DNA of 64,000 bases from Shewanella frigidimarina (GTDB lineage: Bacteria; Pseudomonadota; Gammaproteobacteria; Enterobacterales; Shewanellaceae): assembly GCF_003797125.1 (NCBI RefSeq), contig NZ_RKKE01000001.1, forward strand, positions 434,001-498,000, read 5' to 3'. Below, piece by piece: positions 1-11,358 of the stretch; the stretch's first letter is position 1; each line of letters begins with the position of its first letter. Position numbers and translations under genes: made by a program. A model generated the notes under the pieces. It saw only the letters and a list, made by a program, of their open reading frames with translations. It ran no database searches and was not told the DNA's origin.

Positions 1-2
1 TT

Positions 3-1901
3 AAGACGATCAGCCTACCTGCACTTGAATCAACGAGTATCTTAAGTGAGAATTTAAGCACCCAACAAATTGAAGCATTACTTGCTTATTACAGTACTCA
101 TTCATCAAAAATTCCAGCAATAGAAAAAAGACTCACTGACTTAGATAACGCATTTGAAAAAGATCTAGCTCGCTTAAATAATTTAGTAAGCAAACAGAAT
201 CAACTTACTGCGCCGTTGGCAGCGTTAACTAAAAGCTACGCAGTATATGAAGCGAGTGCTACAAAAATGCTCGTAGAGCGCGAAAGTGCCCTAAGCTTGC
301 AAGAAAAATTACTCAAAATGCGCAGTAACCTTGAAAATGCTGCAGACGACTCATCATCTATTTTATTAGACATCATCGACCTAGAAACTAGTGAAGATCA
401 AACTGAACGCAGTTTGGCCGCATCAGCCAGCCTCGTTGATAGTACATTTATCAATATCATTACCACAATTTATGATTTAGTCGCCTCAACCGAACAAAGC
501 AAGTATGACCTAATCATCAAAGAACTCGATTACATGGTCAGTGAAGCTTCATCCAAATTGGATCATATTGGCCGTCAAGGCAGTGGTATTGTCAGCAGTT
601 CAATTTTAGAAGATTTAACCACAGAAAGTGCAAAAGTCTTTAAGTTACTAAAAGGCAGCGACTCACTTTTAGCCCTAAAACAACAACAATTAAATCATGA
701 GTTTGCTGCTGCTAAACAGTTAGCAGATACGCAAAGCTCAGCCAAAGACGTCAACAAAAAAATGACCGTGTTAGCAAAATCAATCGACACGTTCGCGGGA
801 GATATCAGCACTACAGCATTAGAAATTATTGATTCTGCAGCCATTAAAACGCTACTGGTGGTATTAACCGCCATCATCGTCGCCATTATTGTCAGTATTG
901 CTGTTGTTAAACCACTGACCCGCTCGTTAGAGAAAGTCAATAAAGCCTTAAATGTTCTAGCATCGGGTGATTTAACCCATAAATTAGATGACACTGGCCA
1001 TGATGAATTCGCAGAATTAGCCAAAAACTGCAACCGATTAGTCGACAGCCTACGGAGCCTTATTGTTGGTATCGTTGATCGTTCAAATCAGTTAGCTGCT
1101 GCGGCAGAAGAAACCTCTGCGATTACCTCGCAAACCACTATTGGTATTCAAGAACAAAAGAGTCAAGTGGACCAAGTTGCTGCGGCAACCACGGAACTGA
1201 GTTCAAGTGCACAACAGGTATCAATGAGCGCCGATCAAGCACTGAATGAGATTAAACAAGCTGACCAAGAAACACAGCATATGCGTACGCTTGCAGAAGA
1301 AAGCAAAAATACCATTCTTGCTCTTGCTGAAGAAGTTGCTAAAGCTGGTATTGTTATTAATAAAGTCCATTCCGACAGTGCGTCAATCGGCTCTATTTTA
1401 GATGTGATCCGTGGGATTGCAGATCAAACTAACTTACTTGCCCTAAACGCTGCTATTGAAGCCGCTAGAGCTGGCGAACAAGGACGAGGCTTTGCCGTTG
1501 TTGCTGATGAAGTACGTAACTTAGCGTCACGCACCCAACACTCAACCAGTGAAATTCAGCAGATGATTGAAGTATTGCAACTTGGTACGCAAGAAGCCGT
1601 TGCGGTTATGGAATTAGGTCGTACTCAAGCAGAGAGCTGTGTTGAAAAGAACGAACAATCAAATCTAGCCTTAGAGACCATTAGTAAGTCAGTTCACCGA
1701 GCCTTTGATTCTGGTAACCATATTGCTCAAGCTGCTCAAGAGCAAAATATCGTTAGCCAGCAAGTTTCAGAGAAGCTCGAACATATTGCCTCTATTTCAG
1801 AAGAAACCTCGATAGGTGCAGATCAAACCGCACAATCAAGTCAGCAAGTCGCTATGCTTGCTGAAGAACTGCAAGCCTCGGTACGCGAGTTCAAGGTTTA
1901 A
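3..1901 (+). CDS. Methyl-accepting chemotaxis protein, 5' end outside window
   Basis: Inner-membrane chemoreceptor that passes a ligand signal to CheA/CheW. The frame is open from base 3 with no stop, so the true start lies left of the window; the TTG at 216 is only an internal codon. The visible part has a mostly helical sensor region, one membrane helix at about 849-908, a HAMP domain just after it, and a long coiled-coil signalling domain. The hallmark hairpin ([19 protein letters not shown], then [12 protein letters not shown]) lies at about 1420-1520. The first membrane helix and the ligand-binding N-terminus are not visible, so the ligand cannot be named. No CheB/CheR-binding pentapeptide is seen at the C-terminus. 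A terminator follows immediately. Confidence 0.95.
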   Translation, partial: KTISLPALESTSILSENLSTQQIEALLAYYSTHSSKIPAIEKRLTDLDNAFEKDLARLNNLVSKQNQLTAPLAALTKSYAVYEASATKMLVERESALSLQEKLLKMRSNLENAADDSSSILLDIIDLETSEDQTERSLAASASLVDSTFINIITTIYDLVASTEQSKYDLIIKELDYMVSEASSKLDHIGRQGSGIVSSSILEDLTTESAKVFKLLKGSDSLLALKQQQLNHEFAAAKQLADTQSSAKDVNKKMTVLAKSIDTFAGDISTTALEIIDSAAIKTLLVVLTAIIVAIIVSIAVVKPLTRSLEKVNKALNVLASGDLTHKLDDTGHDEFAELAKNCNRLVDSLRSLIVGIVDRSNQLAAAAEETSAITSQTTIGIQEQKSQVDQVAAATTELSSSAQQVSMSADQALNEIKQADQETQHMRTLAEESKNTILALAEEVAKAGIVINKVHSDSASIGSILDVIRGIADQTNLLALNAAIEAARAGEQGRGFAVVADEVRNLASRTQHSTSEIQQMIEVLQLGTQEAVAVMELGRTQAESCVEKNEQSNLALETISKSVHRAFDSGNHIAQAAQEQNIVSQQVSEKLEHIASISEETSIGADQTAQSSQQVAMLAEELQASVREFKV

Positions 1902-1927
1902 TCTATACAATATAAGTTAGTATTCAC

Positions 1928-1950
1928 AAAAGGCCCTTTGGGGCCTTTTT
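1928..1950 (+). terminator. Rho-independent terminator after the chemoreceptor
   Basis: AAAAGGCCC, a three-base loop, then GGGCCTTTTT, 27 bases after the stop codon. Confidence 0.85.
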
Positions 1951-2374
1951 ATTGCCTGTAATATTTGATTACGGGTAACTTACACTCAGATGATAAATGA
2001 AATAAATAGATTTATAGATAGCAGAATATGATGCCTGAAGCAGTAGCAGAGCAGCCAACTGAGTGTGCTTTTAACTTCTGTTCGTAACGCGTAGTAAGCC
2101 TTTACTGTAATAGATAGCTCAACCCTGAATGAATAGTTTGCTTCTGGATTGATAGAAAATGAATTTTAGAGCGAATTTATGGGCAAATGGCAGATTGATA
2201 GTAAGCAGACTAAAAATTAAAACAAAAAGAATAAATAGACATGTATAGGACGGGTATTATAGTTATTGCTAATCAACATAATGGGTGAATTATCGACATA
2301 AAAAAATGCCGATAATTACTTATCGGCATTTTTAATTTACATTGACTGACTTATACGATTACACATCGCCAGAA
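1951..2374. other. Intergenic region, no gene seen
   Basis: AT-rich stretch between a plus-strand gene and the 3' end of a minus-strand gene. Apart from the hairpin at 2301-2333 I see no coding potential, tRNA or repeat. Confidence 0.6.
2301..2333 (-). terminator. Terminator of the DUF3718 gene
   Basis: Perfect stem AAAATGCCGATA / TATCGGCATTTT with a six-base loop. T-runs on both sides make it potentially bidirectional. It lies 41 bases beyond the minus-strand stop at 2375. Confidence 0.85.
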
Positions 2375-2761
2375 TTAGCCACCAACGCGCTCTTTAATCG
2401 CGGCAGTAATCGGGCTACCATCATGACCATTAGCAAGAGCCCATTCAAGAATGGTTTTGCCGTCAGCCTCAGGAACAGCTAAATCAGTTGAAGGTAGACG
2501 CTTTGCGATAAATTCACCGACATCATTGGCATTTGAATTGTAGGCAGTACGCAATAAACTGCTGCCATCACAAGAAATACCTGAATAAACATTACGTAAT
2601 TTAACACGACTTTCTTTCATCTTTTTACGTAAACGACTTTTGTCGTCTGATTTTACATAATCACAAATATTTGCAACCAATTGATCTGTATCGGCAATAG
2701 CAGGGGCTGACACAAAAGATGCTGCAATCAGGGCTGCAATAGCTACAGGCAATAGACGCAT
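2375..2761 (-). CDS. Exported DUF3718-like small protein
   Basis: 128-residue protein with a clear Sec signal peptide (MRLLPVAIAALIAA, cleavage probably after APAIA at about residue 23), so it is expected in the periplasm. The mature part (LVANICDYVKSDDKSRLRKK, then ISCDGSSLLRTAY) matches my recollection of the DUF3718 family of Shewanella and relatives; its two cysteines (C33, C64) could form a disulfide. Function is unknown. The start is supported by an AAGGAG ribosome-binding site. It stands alone, about 100 bases downstream of folA and followed by its own terminator. Confidence 0.75.
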   Translation of the reverse strand: MRLLPVAIAALIAASFVSAPAIADTDQLVANICDYVKSDDKSRLRKKMKESRVKLRNVYSGISCDGSSLLRTAYNSNANDVGEFIAKRLPSTDLAVPEADGKTILEWALANGHDGSPITAAIKERVGG

Positions 2762-2858
2762 CTGACACTCCTTTATATTTTATAGTTATATAGCTATGTA
2801 TAGAGATCATGCTTTAGATCACTTCTACATATTAATTTCAGGGTTAAACCCGACTAAT

Positions 2859-3341
2859 TTAACATTTTTTAACTAAAGTGTTAAAGCTATATTGCAATCC
2901 TTTGTCGTTTGTTGCAGTTACTGAGTTCTGTAAATCCCAAGAACCATCATCCCAAGCAGGAAATACCGTGTCACCATCGACATCGACATCAATTAGCGTT
3001 AGATATAATACGTCAGCTTGATGCAATAGTTGTTGGTAAAGTTGACCACCGCCAATCACCACAATTTCTTCACAATCACCCGCAGCTATAATAGCTTCAT
3101 CGAAACTTTTTACACAGGTAATACCTTCAATACTCAACTGACTATTACGGCTAATCACTATATTGTGGCGCCCCGGTAATGGTCGACCAATTGACTCATA
3201 GGTTTTACGCCCCATAACAACAGGTTTAGACAAGGTCATCGCTTTAAAGTGGCGTAAATCTTCAGGTAAATGCCAAGGCATTTTATTGTCTTTACCTATA
3301 ACTCTATTGTTGGCCATTGCGGCAATCATTGCGATACGCAT
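2859..3341 (-). CDS. folA: Dihydrofolate reductase
   Basis: Reduces dihydrofolate to tetrahydrofolate with NADPH, supplying one-carbon units; target of trimethoprim. The 160-residue length is typical of chromosomal enzymes. Visible family signatures are the N-terminal MIAAMANNRVIGKDNKMPWH (active-site loop with the acidic residue shortly after at PEDLRHF), VMGRKTYESIGRPLPGR for NADPH binding, and VIGGGQLY. It is the last gene of the apparent run obgE-yjjP-yjjB-folA, beginning 19 bases after the previous stop. The start has an AGGA site. Confidence 0.97.
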   Translation of the reverse strand: MRIAMIAAMANNRVIGKDNKMPWHLPEDLRHFKAMTLSKPVVMGRKTYESIGRPLPGRHNIVISRNSQLSIEGITCVKSFDEAIIAAGDCEEIVVIGGGQLYQQLLHQADVLYLTLIDVDVDGDTVFPAWDDGSWDLQNSVTATNDKGLQYSFNTLVKKC

Positions 3342-3360
3342 TGAAGCTAAATCCTTATGG

Positions 3361-3831
3361 TTAAATAATCGGTCTGGTGCGGTAGTAAAGCAAACTTGGT
3401 AACGCTAACCCTACGGCCAGCGCGCCTAGGATAAATACTGTTTTTAAACCGTTGACGATGACCTGAGCTGTTAGTTCGGGACTAACCTGACTTTGTGCCG
3501 TGAGTTGAATTAATGCTATGACAGTATTGAATGCATACGTTCCTGGCACCATGGGAATAATGGCAGCTACAGCGTACATTAATGGTGGGGCAAGGTGACG
3601 TTTAGCAAACTGAATAGTAATCAAGCCAACAATAGCTGCTGCGATAAATGTCGCCCATTCAATTGGCATTGAAAAATGTAATAAAAAAGTTCTTGAACTG
3701 TGGCCGATAGCACCTGCAATGGCACAATAAATTAAATAGCGTTTAGGGACATTAAACACCATCGCAAAACCAACCGCAGGTATCGCCGAAAAAAATGCAT
3801 CATGCAGCAACAAACTTAGAAAGGATAACAT
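3361..3831 (-). CDS. yjjB: ThrE-family exporter, YjjB-like small subunit
   Basis: 156-residue membrane protein with about four or five hydrophobic helices and the motif PMVPGTYAFNTV, typical of the second half of the split threonine/serine exporter (ThrE) family. In E. coli the YjjP/YjjB pair was reported to export succinate, so the true substrate here is uncertain. The start at 3831 was chosen over one 78 bases upstream because its ATG overlaps the stop of the preceding yjjP-like gene by one base (TAATG), a classic coupled junction; the longer frame would add an unlikely hydrophilic N-terminus. Confidence 0.85.
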   Translation of the reverse strand: MLSFLSLLLHDAFFSAIPAVGFAMVFNVPKRYLIYCAIAGAIGHSSRTFLLHFSMPIEWATFIAAAIVGLITIQFAKRHLAPPLMYAVAAIIPMVPGTYAFNTVIALIQLTAQSQVSPELTAQVIVNGLKTVFILGALAVGLALPSLLYYRTRPII

Positions 3832-4589
3832 TAAAAAATCCCTCCCATTTGCATCGCGATCGTAATGCCAATAACCGATGCTAAGGTTAATAGGGTTGCA
3901 TGACCCCAACGGGAAATACCCACATTCATGTGGCCCTTAACCATATCAGAAATGGCATTAATAAGCGGAAACCCTGGTACTAGCATCAACACGCTTGCCG
4001 CCATTGCGGCTTGAGGTGTTTCAGAGAGAGAGCCAAGATAGCCGATTTGAGCAATAGCCGTGATCACAAATGCAGTCAGTGAGAAGTTAACCAATAAATT
4101 AAAATGTCGAGATGCCAGAAAAAGACGTACTATCATTCCAACCGATGAGGCAAAAAATGTGATTAAGCAGGCCATCATGTCCCCATCAAATAAATGACAG
4201 AAACTTGCGCATGACAAACCTATCATAGGAACTACAGCAATTGCGGGATATGTTTTAGGAGAAATATGAGCGAGACGTCTACGAACTTCATTGGCACCAT
4301 AAATGCCCTTTTCGGCTAGTATACAGATTCGCTGAAGCTCACAAATCACCATCATATTAATGCCATGAGCACGAATACGACGGGTTGTGGTAATGCATCG
4401 ACCGTGTACCAAGCTAGTTAATACTAATGCATTGGATGATATTGATAATTCAATGCTAGCAATACCGAGCGCTTTACCAAGGCGCTGACTAATCTCTTCA
4501 ACGAGATCAGACTCAGCACCATATGCCAGTAATAGCTGCGCACAGCGCACTACAAGGCGGGTAATTTCATTTTGGCTATCTTCGTACAC
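3831..4589 (-). CDS. yjjP: ThrE-family exporter, YjjP-like large subunit
   Basis: 252-residue protein. The first about 110 residues are soluble (family pattern RCAQLLLAYGAESDLVEE and the TTTRRIRAHGIN segment), followed by about five membrane helices including VLMLVPGFPLINAISDM. This is the first half of the split ThrE exporter. It begins 20 bases after the obgE stop and its stop overlaps the yjjB start by one base, so the pair is almost certainly co-translated and the proteins should form one inner-membrane carrier. Substrate (amino acid or succinate) cannot be told from sequence. Confidence 0.88.
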   Translation of the reverse strand: MYEDSQNEITRLVVRCAQLLLAYGAESDLVEEISQRLGKALGIASIELSISSNALVLTSLVHGRCITTTRRIRAHGINMMVICELQRICILAEKGIYGANEVRRRLAHISPKTYPAIAVVPMIGLSCASFCHLFDGDMMACLITFFASSVGMIVRLFLASRHFNLLVNFSLTAFVITAIAQIGYLGSLSETPQAAMAASVLMLVPGFPLINAISDMVKGHMNVGISRWGHATLLTLASVIGITIAMQMGGIF

Positions 4590-4609
4590 GATGTCCTCAA
4601 ATGAGTTCT

Positions 4610-5794
<1,185 letters not shown>

Positions 5795-5920
5795 TTAATC
5801 TGTAATTATAATCCCAAATCACTGGAATTTGCAGGAAAGCGCTGAAGATAGCATTCATCACGATATCGCCTACTGCATATAAACAAAATCATCAAACTAT
5901 CAACAACAGTTTAATGATAT

Positions 5921-5955
5921 AAAAAACACAAAAGCCCCACCATAGGCAGGGCTTT
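5921..5955 (-). terminator. Terminator after rpmA
   Basis: On the minus strand AAAGCCC, an 11-base loop, GGGCTTT and a T-rich tail, about 22 bases past the rpmA stop. It separates the ribosomal-protein pair from obgE. Confidence 0.85.
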
Positions 5956-5976
5956 CGAGATCTAGCTTAGAAAGAA

Positions 5977-6234
<258 letters not shown>

Positions 6235-6247
6235 TTAGACTCCTAAA

Positions 6248-6559
6248 TTATGCGCTAATCGCAGTGATTTTAACTTCGGTGAACCACTGACGGTGGCCCA
6301 TCTTCTTATCGTGATGCTTACGACGACGGAACTTGATAATAGTTACCTTTTCGCCGCGACCGTGGCCAACTACTTCAGCTACCACTTTACCGCCAGCAAC
6401 TAAAGGAGCTCCAACGTGTACTGTTTCACCATCAGCGATCAATAAAACTTGATCGAATTCTACGGTTTCACCAGTAGCAACTTCTAATTTTTCTAAACGA
6501 ACTGTATGACCTTCAGCAACACGGTGTTGCTTTCCGCCACTTTGAAAAACAGCATACAT
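6248..6559 (-). CDS. rplU: 50S ribosomal protein L21
   Basis: 103 residues, the usual length when started at [14 protein letters not shown]. This start (6559) has GGAG upstream; a non-conserved extension of nine residues is possible but rejected. The C-terminal signature [16 protein letters not shown] is typical of L21. First gene of the rplU-rpmA operon, with a well-formed promoter about 90 bases upstream. Confidence 0.99.
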   Translation of the reverse strand: MYAVFQSGGKQHRVAEGHTVRLEKLEVATGETVEFDQVLLIADGETVHVGAPLVAGGKVVAEVVGHGRGEKVTIIKFRRRKHHDKKMGHRQWFTEVKITAISA

Positions 6560-6639
6560 GGCTATTTTACTCCAAATGACTAACACACTAACTCATATTA
6601 TTGACGAGACTAGGTGCTAAAAAACTTTTAATGACAATG

Positions 6640-6675
6640 GGCGCGGATTCTACGCGAAGAATTATCATCAGGCAA
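6640..6675 (-). promoter_or_regulatory. Promoter of rplU-rpmA with GC-rich discriminator
   Basis: On the minus strand TTGCCT (6675-6670), a 17-base spacer, TAGAAT (6652-6647), then CCGCGCC. The GC-rich stretch just after the -10 box is the hallmark of promoters under stringent control, as expected for ribosomal proteins. The same 14-base -10/discriminator string recurs upstream of the LysE-type gene at 33203-33847. Confidence 0.7.
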
Positions 6676-6867
6676 GTCTTAATTCACTATCAAATAAAAA
6701 AGACCTTATTACTGCACACTATTCATTAATAGCTAATGTGCCTTCTTTAAAATTTAGTTAACATGGCCATGTTCATTTATACCTAAGTTTTATAATTAAA
6801 TTGGTCAGAATCCTACTAACTATCGTAAAATCAGGATTCTGTATGTTCAATTGTGGAAATACATACT

Positions 6868-6897
6868 TTGAAAAATAGCACTGATATCCTGTAAGAT
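6868..6897 (+). promoter_or_regulatory. Candidate promoter of ispB
   Basis: TTGAAA, an 18-base spacer, TAAGAT, 65 bases before the ispB start. The rest of the 403-base rplU-ispB divergent region shows no gene. Confidence 0.45.
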
Positions 6898-6962
6898 ATG
6901 CGCTCTAATTCGATATGACTAATTAAGGGTGCAAGCCTGTCGCCCAACAACCAGAGACTATT

Positions 6963-7934
6963 ATGGATTTAAACGCCATTCGTCAACTGGCTGACACTGA
7001 TATGCAAGCAGTCAATCAGCTGATATACAAACAACTTGAATCTGATGTAGCCCTAATTAATCAATTAGGCTTTTACATTATCAATGGCGGTGGTAAGCGT
7101 TTACGTCCGTTATTATCAGTATTAGCCGCACGAACCGTTGACTATCAAGGCGAGCATCACCTTAAACTCGCGGCGATCATCGAGTTTATCCATACTGCGT
7201 CTTTGTTACATGATGATGTCGTTGATGAGTCGACATTGCGTCGCGGCCGTGAGACCGCCAATGCCTTATTTGGTAATAGCGCTAGCGTGCTCGTAGGTGA
7301 CTTTTTATATACTCGTTCATTTCAAATGATGACCGAGCTCGAAAACATGAAAGTGCTGCAAGTCCTTGCTCATACCACTAACGTACTTGCAGAAGGTGAA
7401 GTGTTACAGTTAATGAACTGTAATGACCCTGATACCACTGAAGCTAACTACATGCGGGTTATCTACTGTAAAACTGCAAAATTGTTTGAAGCGGCAACTC
7501 AGTTAGCCGGCGTATTAGCCAATGTGAGCCCAGAGCAAGAACAAGCATTAGCTGATTACGGTAAATATCTCGGCACAGCTTTTCAATTAACTGATGATTT
7601 ACTGGATTACACAGCTAACGCTGACGAACTAGGCAAAAACATTGGTGATGACCTTGCTGAAGGCAAACCAACATTACCGCTAATTTATGCCATGGAAAAC
7701 GGTTCTGATACAGCTAAAAAACTGATTCGAGATGCTATTGAGCAAAGTGATGGCACCAAAGCGATTGATGAAATTCTAGTAGCATTAGAGGAGTCTGGTG
7801 CATTAGTTTATACTCAGGAGAAAGCTCAAGCAGAAGCACAGAAGGCCATCGATGCACTCACTGTTTTCCCTGACAGCGACTACAAGCAAGCACTCATTTC
7901 GTTAGCTCATCTGTCGGTTAATCGCAGCAGTTAA
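6963..7934 (+). CDS. ispB: Octaprenyl (polyprenyl) diphosphate synthase
   Basis: Condenses isopentenyl diphosphate units onto farnesyl diphosphate to build the C40 side chain of ubiquinone and menaquinone. 323 residues, family-typical length. Both aspartate-rich Mg-binding motifs are intact: LLHDDVVDE (D84, D85, D88) and QLTDDLLDY (D211, D212, D215), together with GGGKRLRP at 42-49 for allylic substrate binding. The gene is divergent from rplU-rpmA, the arrangement found in many gammaproteobacteria. A strong terminator follows. Confidence 0.97.
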   Translation: MDLNAIRQLADTDMQAVNQLIYKQLESDVALINQLGFYIINGGGKRLRPLLSVLAARTVDYQGEHHLKLAAIIEFIHTASLLHDDVVDESTLRRGRETANALFGNSASVLVGDFLYTRSFQMMTELENMKVLQVLAHTTNVLAEGEVLQLMNCNDPDTTEANYMRVIYCKTAKLFEAATQLAGVLANVSPEQEQALADYGKYLGTAFQLTDDLLDYTANADELGKNIGDDLAEGKPTLPLIYAMENGSDTAKKLIRDAIEQSDGTKAIDEILVALEESGALVYTQEKAQAEAQKAIDALTVFPDSDYKQALISLAHLSVNRSS

Positions 7935-8012
7935 TAGTAATTAACAGTAGTGAGTAACAATCAGTTATTAACTGCATAATCCATCATGAATTCATTTTTG
8001 ATGTTGATGCAT

Positions 8013-8047
8013 AAAAAGGTGTGAATACTAAATTCACACCTTTTTTT
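8013..8047 (+). terminator. Bidirectional terminator between ispB and ung
   Basis: AAAAAGGTGTGAAT, four-base loop, ATTCACACCTTTTTTT. The genes on either side converge, and the hairpin ends five bases before the ung stop. Confidence 0.9.
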
Positions 8048-8051
8048 ATGA

Positions 8052-8714
8052 TCAAACTTGCCAATTTATGGCTAGGTTGCCTTGTTCAATTAATAATTGA
8101 TTAATACTTGAAAAGTGACCGCAACCAAAAAAACCTCGGTAAGCAGATAATGGCGATGGATGCGGGCCGTTCAATACATGATGATGCGATGCCGTAATCA
8201 AACGACCTTTCTTGATAGCATGATTTCCCCAACACACAAATATAATCGGCGAAGGTTGTTGGTCTAATCGCAGCAATACATTATCAGTGAATGTCTCCCA
8301 GCCAGATTTAGCATGTGAATGAGCTAACCCCTGTTCTACCGTCAGTACCGTATTTAATAGTAAAACACCTTGCTCAGCCCAAGAGCTTAAATTGCCATGT
8401 TCGGGAGTCACAAAGCCTTCAATATCATCAGTTAATTCTTTATAGATATTCGCTAATGATGGAGGCGGTTTAATACCTTTTTTAACCGAAAAAGAAAGCC
8501 CATGAGCTTGACTAGGCCCATGGTAAGGGTCTTGCCCCAGTATCACGACTTTAACCTCTGAAAGCGGCGTTAAATCAAAAGCAGTAAACACTTCATCATC
8601 AGGCGGATAAACGGTTTTATTATCGGCCCTTTGAGAGGCTATAAAGTGTTGCAAATGTTGATAATATTCCTGAGATTGTTGTTGCTCAAACAACTCTTGC
8701 CAATGGGAGGTCAT
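8052..8714 (-). CDS. ung: Uracil-DNA glycosylase, family 1
   Basis: Removes uracil from DNA to start base-excision repair. 220 residues. The catalytic water-activating loop GQDPYHGP carries D62; [20 protein letters not shown] follows; and the DNA-intercalating loop [17 protein letters not shown] carries catalytic H185. All family-1 signatures are intact. The start has AGGA about ten bases upstream. Single gene convergent with ispB. Confidence 0.98.
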   Translation of the reverse strand: MTSHWQELFEQQQSQEYYQHLQHFIASQRADNKTVYPPDDEVFTAFDLTPLSEVKVVILGQDPYHGPSQAHGLSFSVKKGIKPPPSLANIYKELTDDIEGFVTPEHGNLSSWAEQGVLLLNTVLTVEQGLAHSHAKSGWETFTDNVLLRLDQQPSPIIFVCWGNHAIKKGRLITASHHHVLNGPHPSPLSAYRGFFGCGHFSSINQLLIEQGNLAINWQV

Positions 8715-8802
8715 TCAATGAATTCCTTAAAAGTAAGCGATAAATTAGTGAACGGCTCAGTCTTTAGTTACTATTAACAGATTAATCACCATTACGAATA
8801 AT

Positions 8803-9354
8803 ATGATGCCATTACGTAATAATAAAAGCACCGCTAAAAGTGGTTTTACCCTTATTGAACTCGTCGTTGTTATTATCATACTTGGGATCATCGCTGTTAT
8901 CGCTTTGCCGAAATTCATCGATTTAGGCCAAGATGCTAAAATCGCCAATGTAAAAGCAACTGGCGGAGCATTTTCTTCAGCAATAACCTTGGCTCATTTG
9001 AAGTGGGCCGCGATGGGGTATTCTGGCCCAGCAGATAATTTAGCTATTTTCAGTCAAGCCGGAACCGATGGCGAACTGGATATGAACCAATGGGGCTATC
9101 CTGCACAGAATTATCCACCTTACGAAGCCTCTCCAAGACTGAATAACGTTAATGACTGCCTTTCCGTCTGGCCTACTCTGTTGCAGGATGGTCCAAGCGT
9201 TTCGAGTAGTGCAGATAAAGATTCATCTGATTACCAAGCGGAATATATCAATCCAGATCAATGCCGATATAACTACAACTCGCTATCACTTATGTCGATA
9301 TATTATGACTCACGTAACGGCCAGGTCTTGGTAGATTCAGATCCCAATAGCTAA
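8803..9354 (+). CDS. Type IV prepilin-like protein, orphan
   Basis: 183 residues. A short basic leader ends in KSG, followed by FTLIELVVVIIILGIIAVIA, the prepilin-peptidase site and hydrophobic assembly helix, with the invariant Glu at mature position 5. The C-terminal part contains two cysteines (in NDCLSVW and PDQCRYNY) compatible with the pilin disulfide loop. It most resembles MSHA-type or minor pilins. No pilus assembly genes are adjacent, so it must rely on machinery elsewhere. Two adjacent ATGs (8803, 8806) leave the exact start open. A second orphan prepilin is at 18202. Confidence 0.85.
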   Translation: MMPLRNNKSTAKSGFTLIELVVVIIILGIIAVIALPKFIDLGQDAKIANVKATGGAFSSAITLAHLKWAAMGYSGPADNLAIFSQAGTDGELDMNQWGYPAQNYPPYEASPRLNNVNDCLSVWPTLLQDGPSVSSSADKDSSDYQAEYINPDQCRYNYNSLSLMSIYYDSRNGQVLVDSDPNS

Positions 9355-9424
9355 TTTTTTACCTGATATTTTCCAATAAAAACGTTACACTCAATGGAAA
9401 ATTAACTCACAAAAAGTGGATCTG

Positions 9425-9751
9425 ATGTCTGAAGCCAAACCAGAATTAACAATGTATCAAATAGCTGACCAATTTATTGCCCTAGCCAATCAACTAAGCC
9501 AACAAGAAAATGATATTGGTAAAGTGGGAACAGCAATGAGATTTGCTTCAGCACGCTTTAATGCGTTCGAAGCCTCAATTAAATCAGCTGATCTTGCTGC
9601 TGAAAAAGATCATGCATTAGCTTGGTTCTCTGATGAATTTAAAGCCATGCTAAAAGAAAACTTAGAAGATCATATTGCTAATCCTCCTGTAGCGGCACCG
9701 CAACAAGAGCAAAAAAGCGATGATAGCGTGCAAATGTTTAAAGGTGCCTAG
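9425..9751 (+). CDS. DUF3144-like small protein
   Basis: 108-residue soluble, acidic protein of unknown function. The pattern MYQIADQFIALAN, then AMRFASARFNAFEASIKS, then FSDEFKAMLKENLEDHI matches my recollection of DUF3144. No signal peptide or membrane helix. ATG at 9425 is preferred over the in-frame GTG at 9416 because of the GGA just upstream and family-like length. Followed by its own terminator, so probably monocistronic. Confidence 0.75.
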   Translation: MSEAKPELTMYQIADQFIALANQLSQQENDIGKVGTAMRFASARFNAFEASIKSADLAAEKDHALAWFSDEFKAMLKENLEDHIANPPVAAPQQEQKSDDSVQMFKGA

Positions 9752-9790
9752 CATTCGCTAACAACGTCACTGATAATTAGCCGTTAATCA

Positions 9791-9829
9791 ATAATCCCTA
9801 CCAGAGATCTGGTGGGGATTACTTTTTTT
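9791..9829 (+). terminator. Terminator after DUF3144 gene
   Basis: TAATCCCTACC, loop AGAGATCT, GGTGGGGATTA, then a T-run. Confidence 0.8.
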
Positions 9830-9947
9830 AAAATCAGGCACATTTAACACTCCCCATCACTACTTACTATTTTCTCTGTTCGCTTTAACAACTAAACCTA
9901 TGCATAACCAGCATAATTAATCACAGTAACCCGATTAGACATCGGTG

Positions 9948-10565
9948 TTATAACAGCGTGTAAATAACCCTAATAGAAAGTAAAATCAATACAATACCTG
10001 AGAGTCTATCAATCAACTTTGCCTTTTCACGTAACTTAGGTAGTACAGCAGAATGTGATAACACAAATGCGATAACGGTATACCACAAGCCATCAATAAT
10101 TAACGGGGTAAATACAATTAATGCTTGGCCAGTGGTCGTTTGTGCAGCCAAGACAAATTGGCTAAATAAGGCTAGAAAAAACAATAATATCTTAGGATTA
10201 AACAGTGAAATAGCTAGCCCGTCACGAGCTGCAACCCATAAACTAGTGGCTTCCCCAGCGGCTAACTTTTGCTGCATCCCGCCTTTGGAACCCAGCGCTT
10301 GAATACCCATCCAAGCTAAGTAAATTGCTCCGATTATCGCTATGGCATTAAAAATTAATGGAGATGCTTTTAATATTGCCGCTAAGCCTAATAAAGTCAC
10401 CAGCGCATACACGCCAATACCAATTGAATGCGCCCAAGCACACACTACACCGTGTAATCTTCCACCACTGAGTGTATGCCTCACTACCATGGCTAAACTC
10501 GGGCCTGGAGACATAGCACCCAAACAGCATATCGCTAATAGTCCCAGCCAAGTACTTAACGTCAT
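9948..10565 (-). CDS. LysE/RhtB-family amino-acid exporter
   Basis: 205-residue inner-membrane protein with about five or six hydrophobic helices. The family signature near the N-terminus, GAMSPGPSLAMVVRHTLSGG, and the conserved NPKILLFFLALFSQF in the middle identify the LysE/RhtB/CadD superfamily. Family members export lysine, threonine, homoserine or similar; the substrate is not readable here. GAGGTG precedes the ATG. A second, distinct family member is at 33203-33847. The 185-base gap downstream has no gene. Confidence 0.88.
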   Translation of the reverse strand: MTLSTWLGLLAICCLGAMSPGPSLAMVVRHTLSGGRLHGVVCAWAHSIGIGVYALVTLLGLAAILKASPLIFNAIAIIGAIYLAWMGIQALGSKGGMQQKLAAGEATSLWVAARDGLAISLFNPKILLFFLALFSQFVLAAQTTTGQALIVFTPLIIDGLWYTVIAFVLSHSAVLPKLREKAKLIDRLSGIVLILLSIRVIYTLL

Positions 10566-10702
10566 AACACCTCTTTAAATTACAGTTAGTCTATCTATAA
10601 TCTTTGTACAAAAACAATTTTAACAACCAGTTAAGTATGCGCTGTTAATGTCGCGTCACTTATTAAGTGATGAATATGATAACGTATTTACCGAGGAAAC
10701 CT

Positions 10703-11236
10703 ATGACCACATTAATGCTGATATTACTCTTGGTTATTTTTAGCGCTGTAGTGATATTGATTTGGGCTAAAATAAAAGGCAAATCGATTCCGACCTTAGT
10801 GATAGCCATGCTCATTTTCATGGGGTTCTGTTTTGCGGGGATCATAGCATTTGTTAATAAAGGTGAAGACTATCAAGCATATCAAACATTGAATTGGCAG
10901 CCACTTGAACCTGAAAAAATTGCTACCTATGTTGAACAAGGCAATATTGTGTTTGTTGATATTACAGCCGACTGGTGTGTCCCTTGCCAAACCAATAAAG
11001 CCAACGTGCTTCATCGCGAACAAGTCGTAAATCAATTAAACCAACAACACATTATCCTCATGCAAGGTAATTGGACTCAAGCAGATACCGTCATTGAACA
11101 GTATATGGGACAGCAAGCGGCTGCTGGCACGCCGTTTAATAAAATCTACGGCTCATCCTACCCTGAGGGTATTGAGTTGCCTAAAGCGCTGATTATCGAC
11201 GATGTGTATCGAGCATTGGCTTTGGTCGTCAAATAA
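10703..11236 (+). CDS. Membrane-anchored thioredoxin-like protein
   Basis: 177 residues. Two N-terminal hydrophobic segments (about residues 4-22 and 29-47) are followed by a thioredoxin fold with active site DWCVPCQTNK, flanked as in the C-terminal domain of DsbD (VFVDITADWCVPC). The cis-Pro is not obvious but LPKALII lies near where it would be expected. It lacks the DsbD electron-transfer membrane core, so it is likely a periplasmic-facing reductase or thiol relay with an unknown partner. The start at 10703 is chosen for AGGA five bases upstream; earlier in-frame GTG/ATG codons lack a good site. Confidence 0.72.
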   Translation: MTTLMLILLLVIFSAVVILIWAKIKGKSIPTLVIAMLIFMGFCFAGIIAFVNKGEDYQAYQTLNWQPLEPEKIATYVEQGNIVFVDITADWCVPCQTNKANVLHREQVVNQLNQQHIILMQGNWTQADTVIEQYMGQQAAAGTPFNKIYGSSYPEGIELPKALIIDDVYRALALVVK

Positions 11237-11297
11237 AATACTTAATCTTCAAAAAATATTTAGTCTTCAAGAAAAATTCTTAAAAAATGCTCTCAAT

Positions 11298-11325
11298 AAA
11301 AAAGACTGCCGAAGCAGTCTTTTTA
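11298..11325 (+). terminator. Bidirectional terminator
   Basis: AAAAGACTGC, loop CGAA, GCAGTCTTTT between two convergent genes. Confidence 0.88.
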
Positions 11326-11358
11326 GTTTTTGATTGGTTTTTTGAATGTCGCTAACGC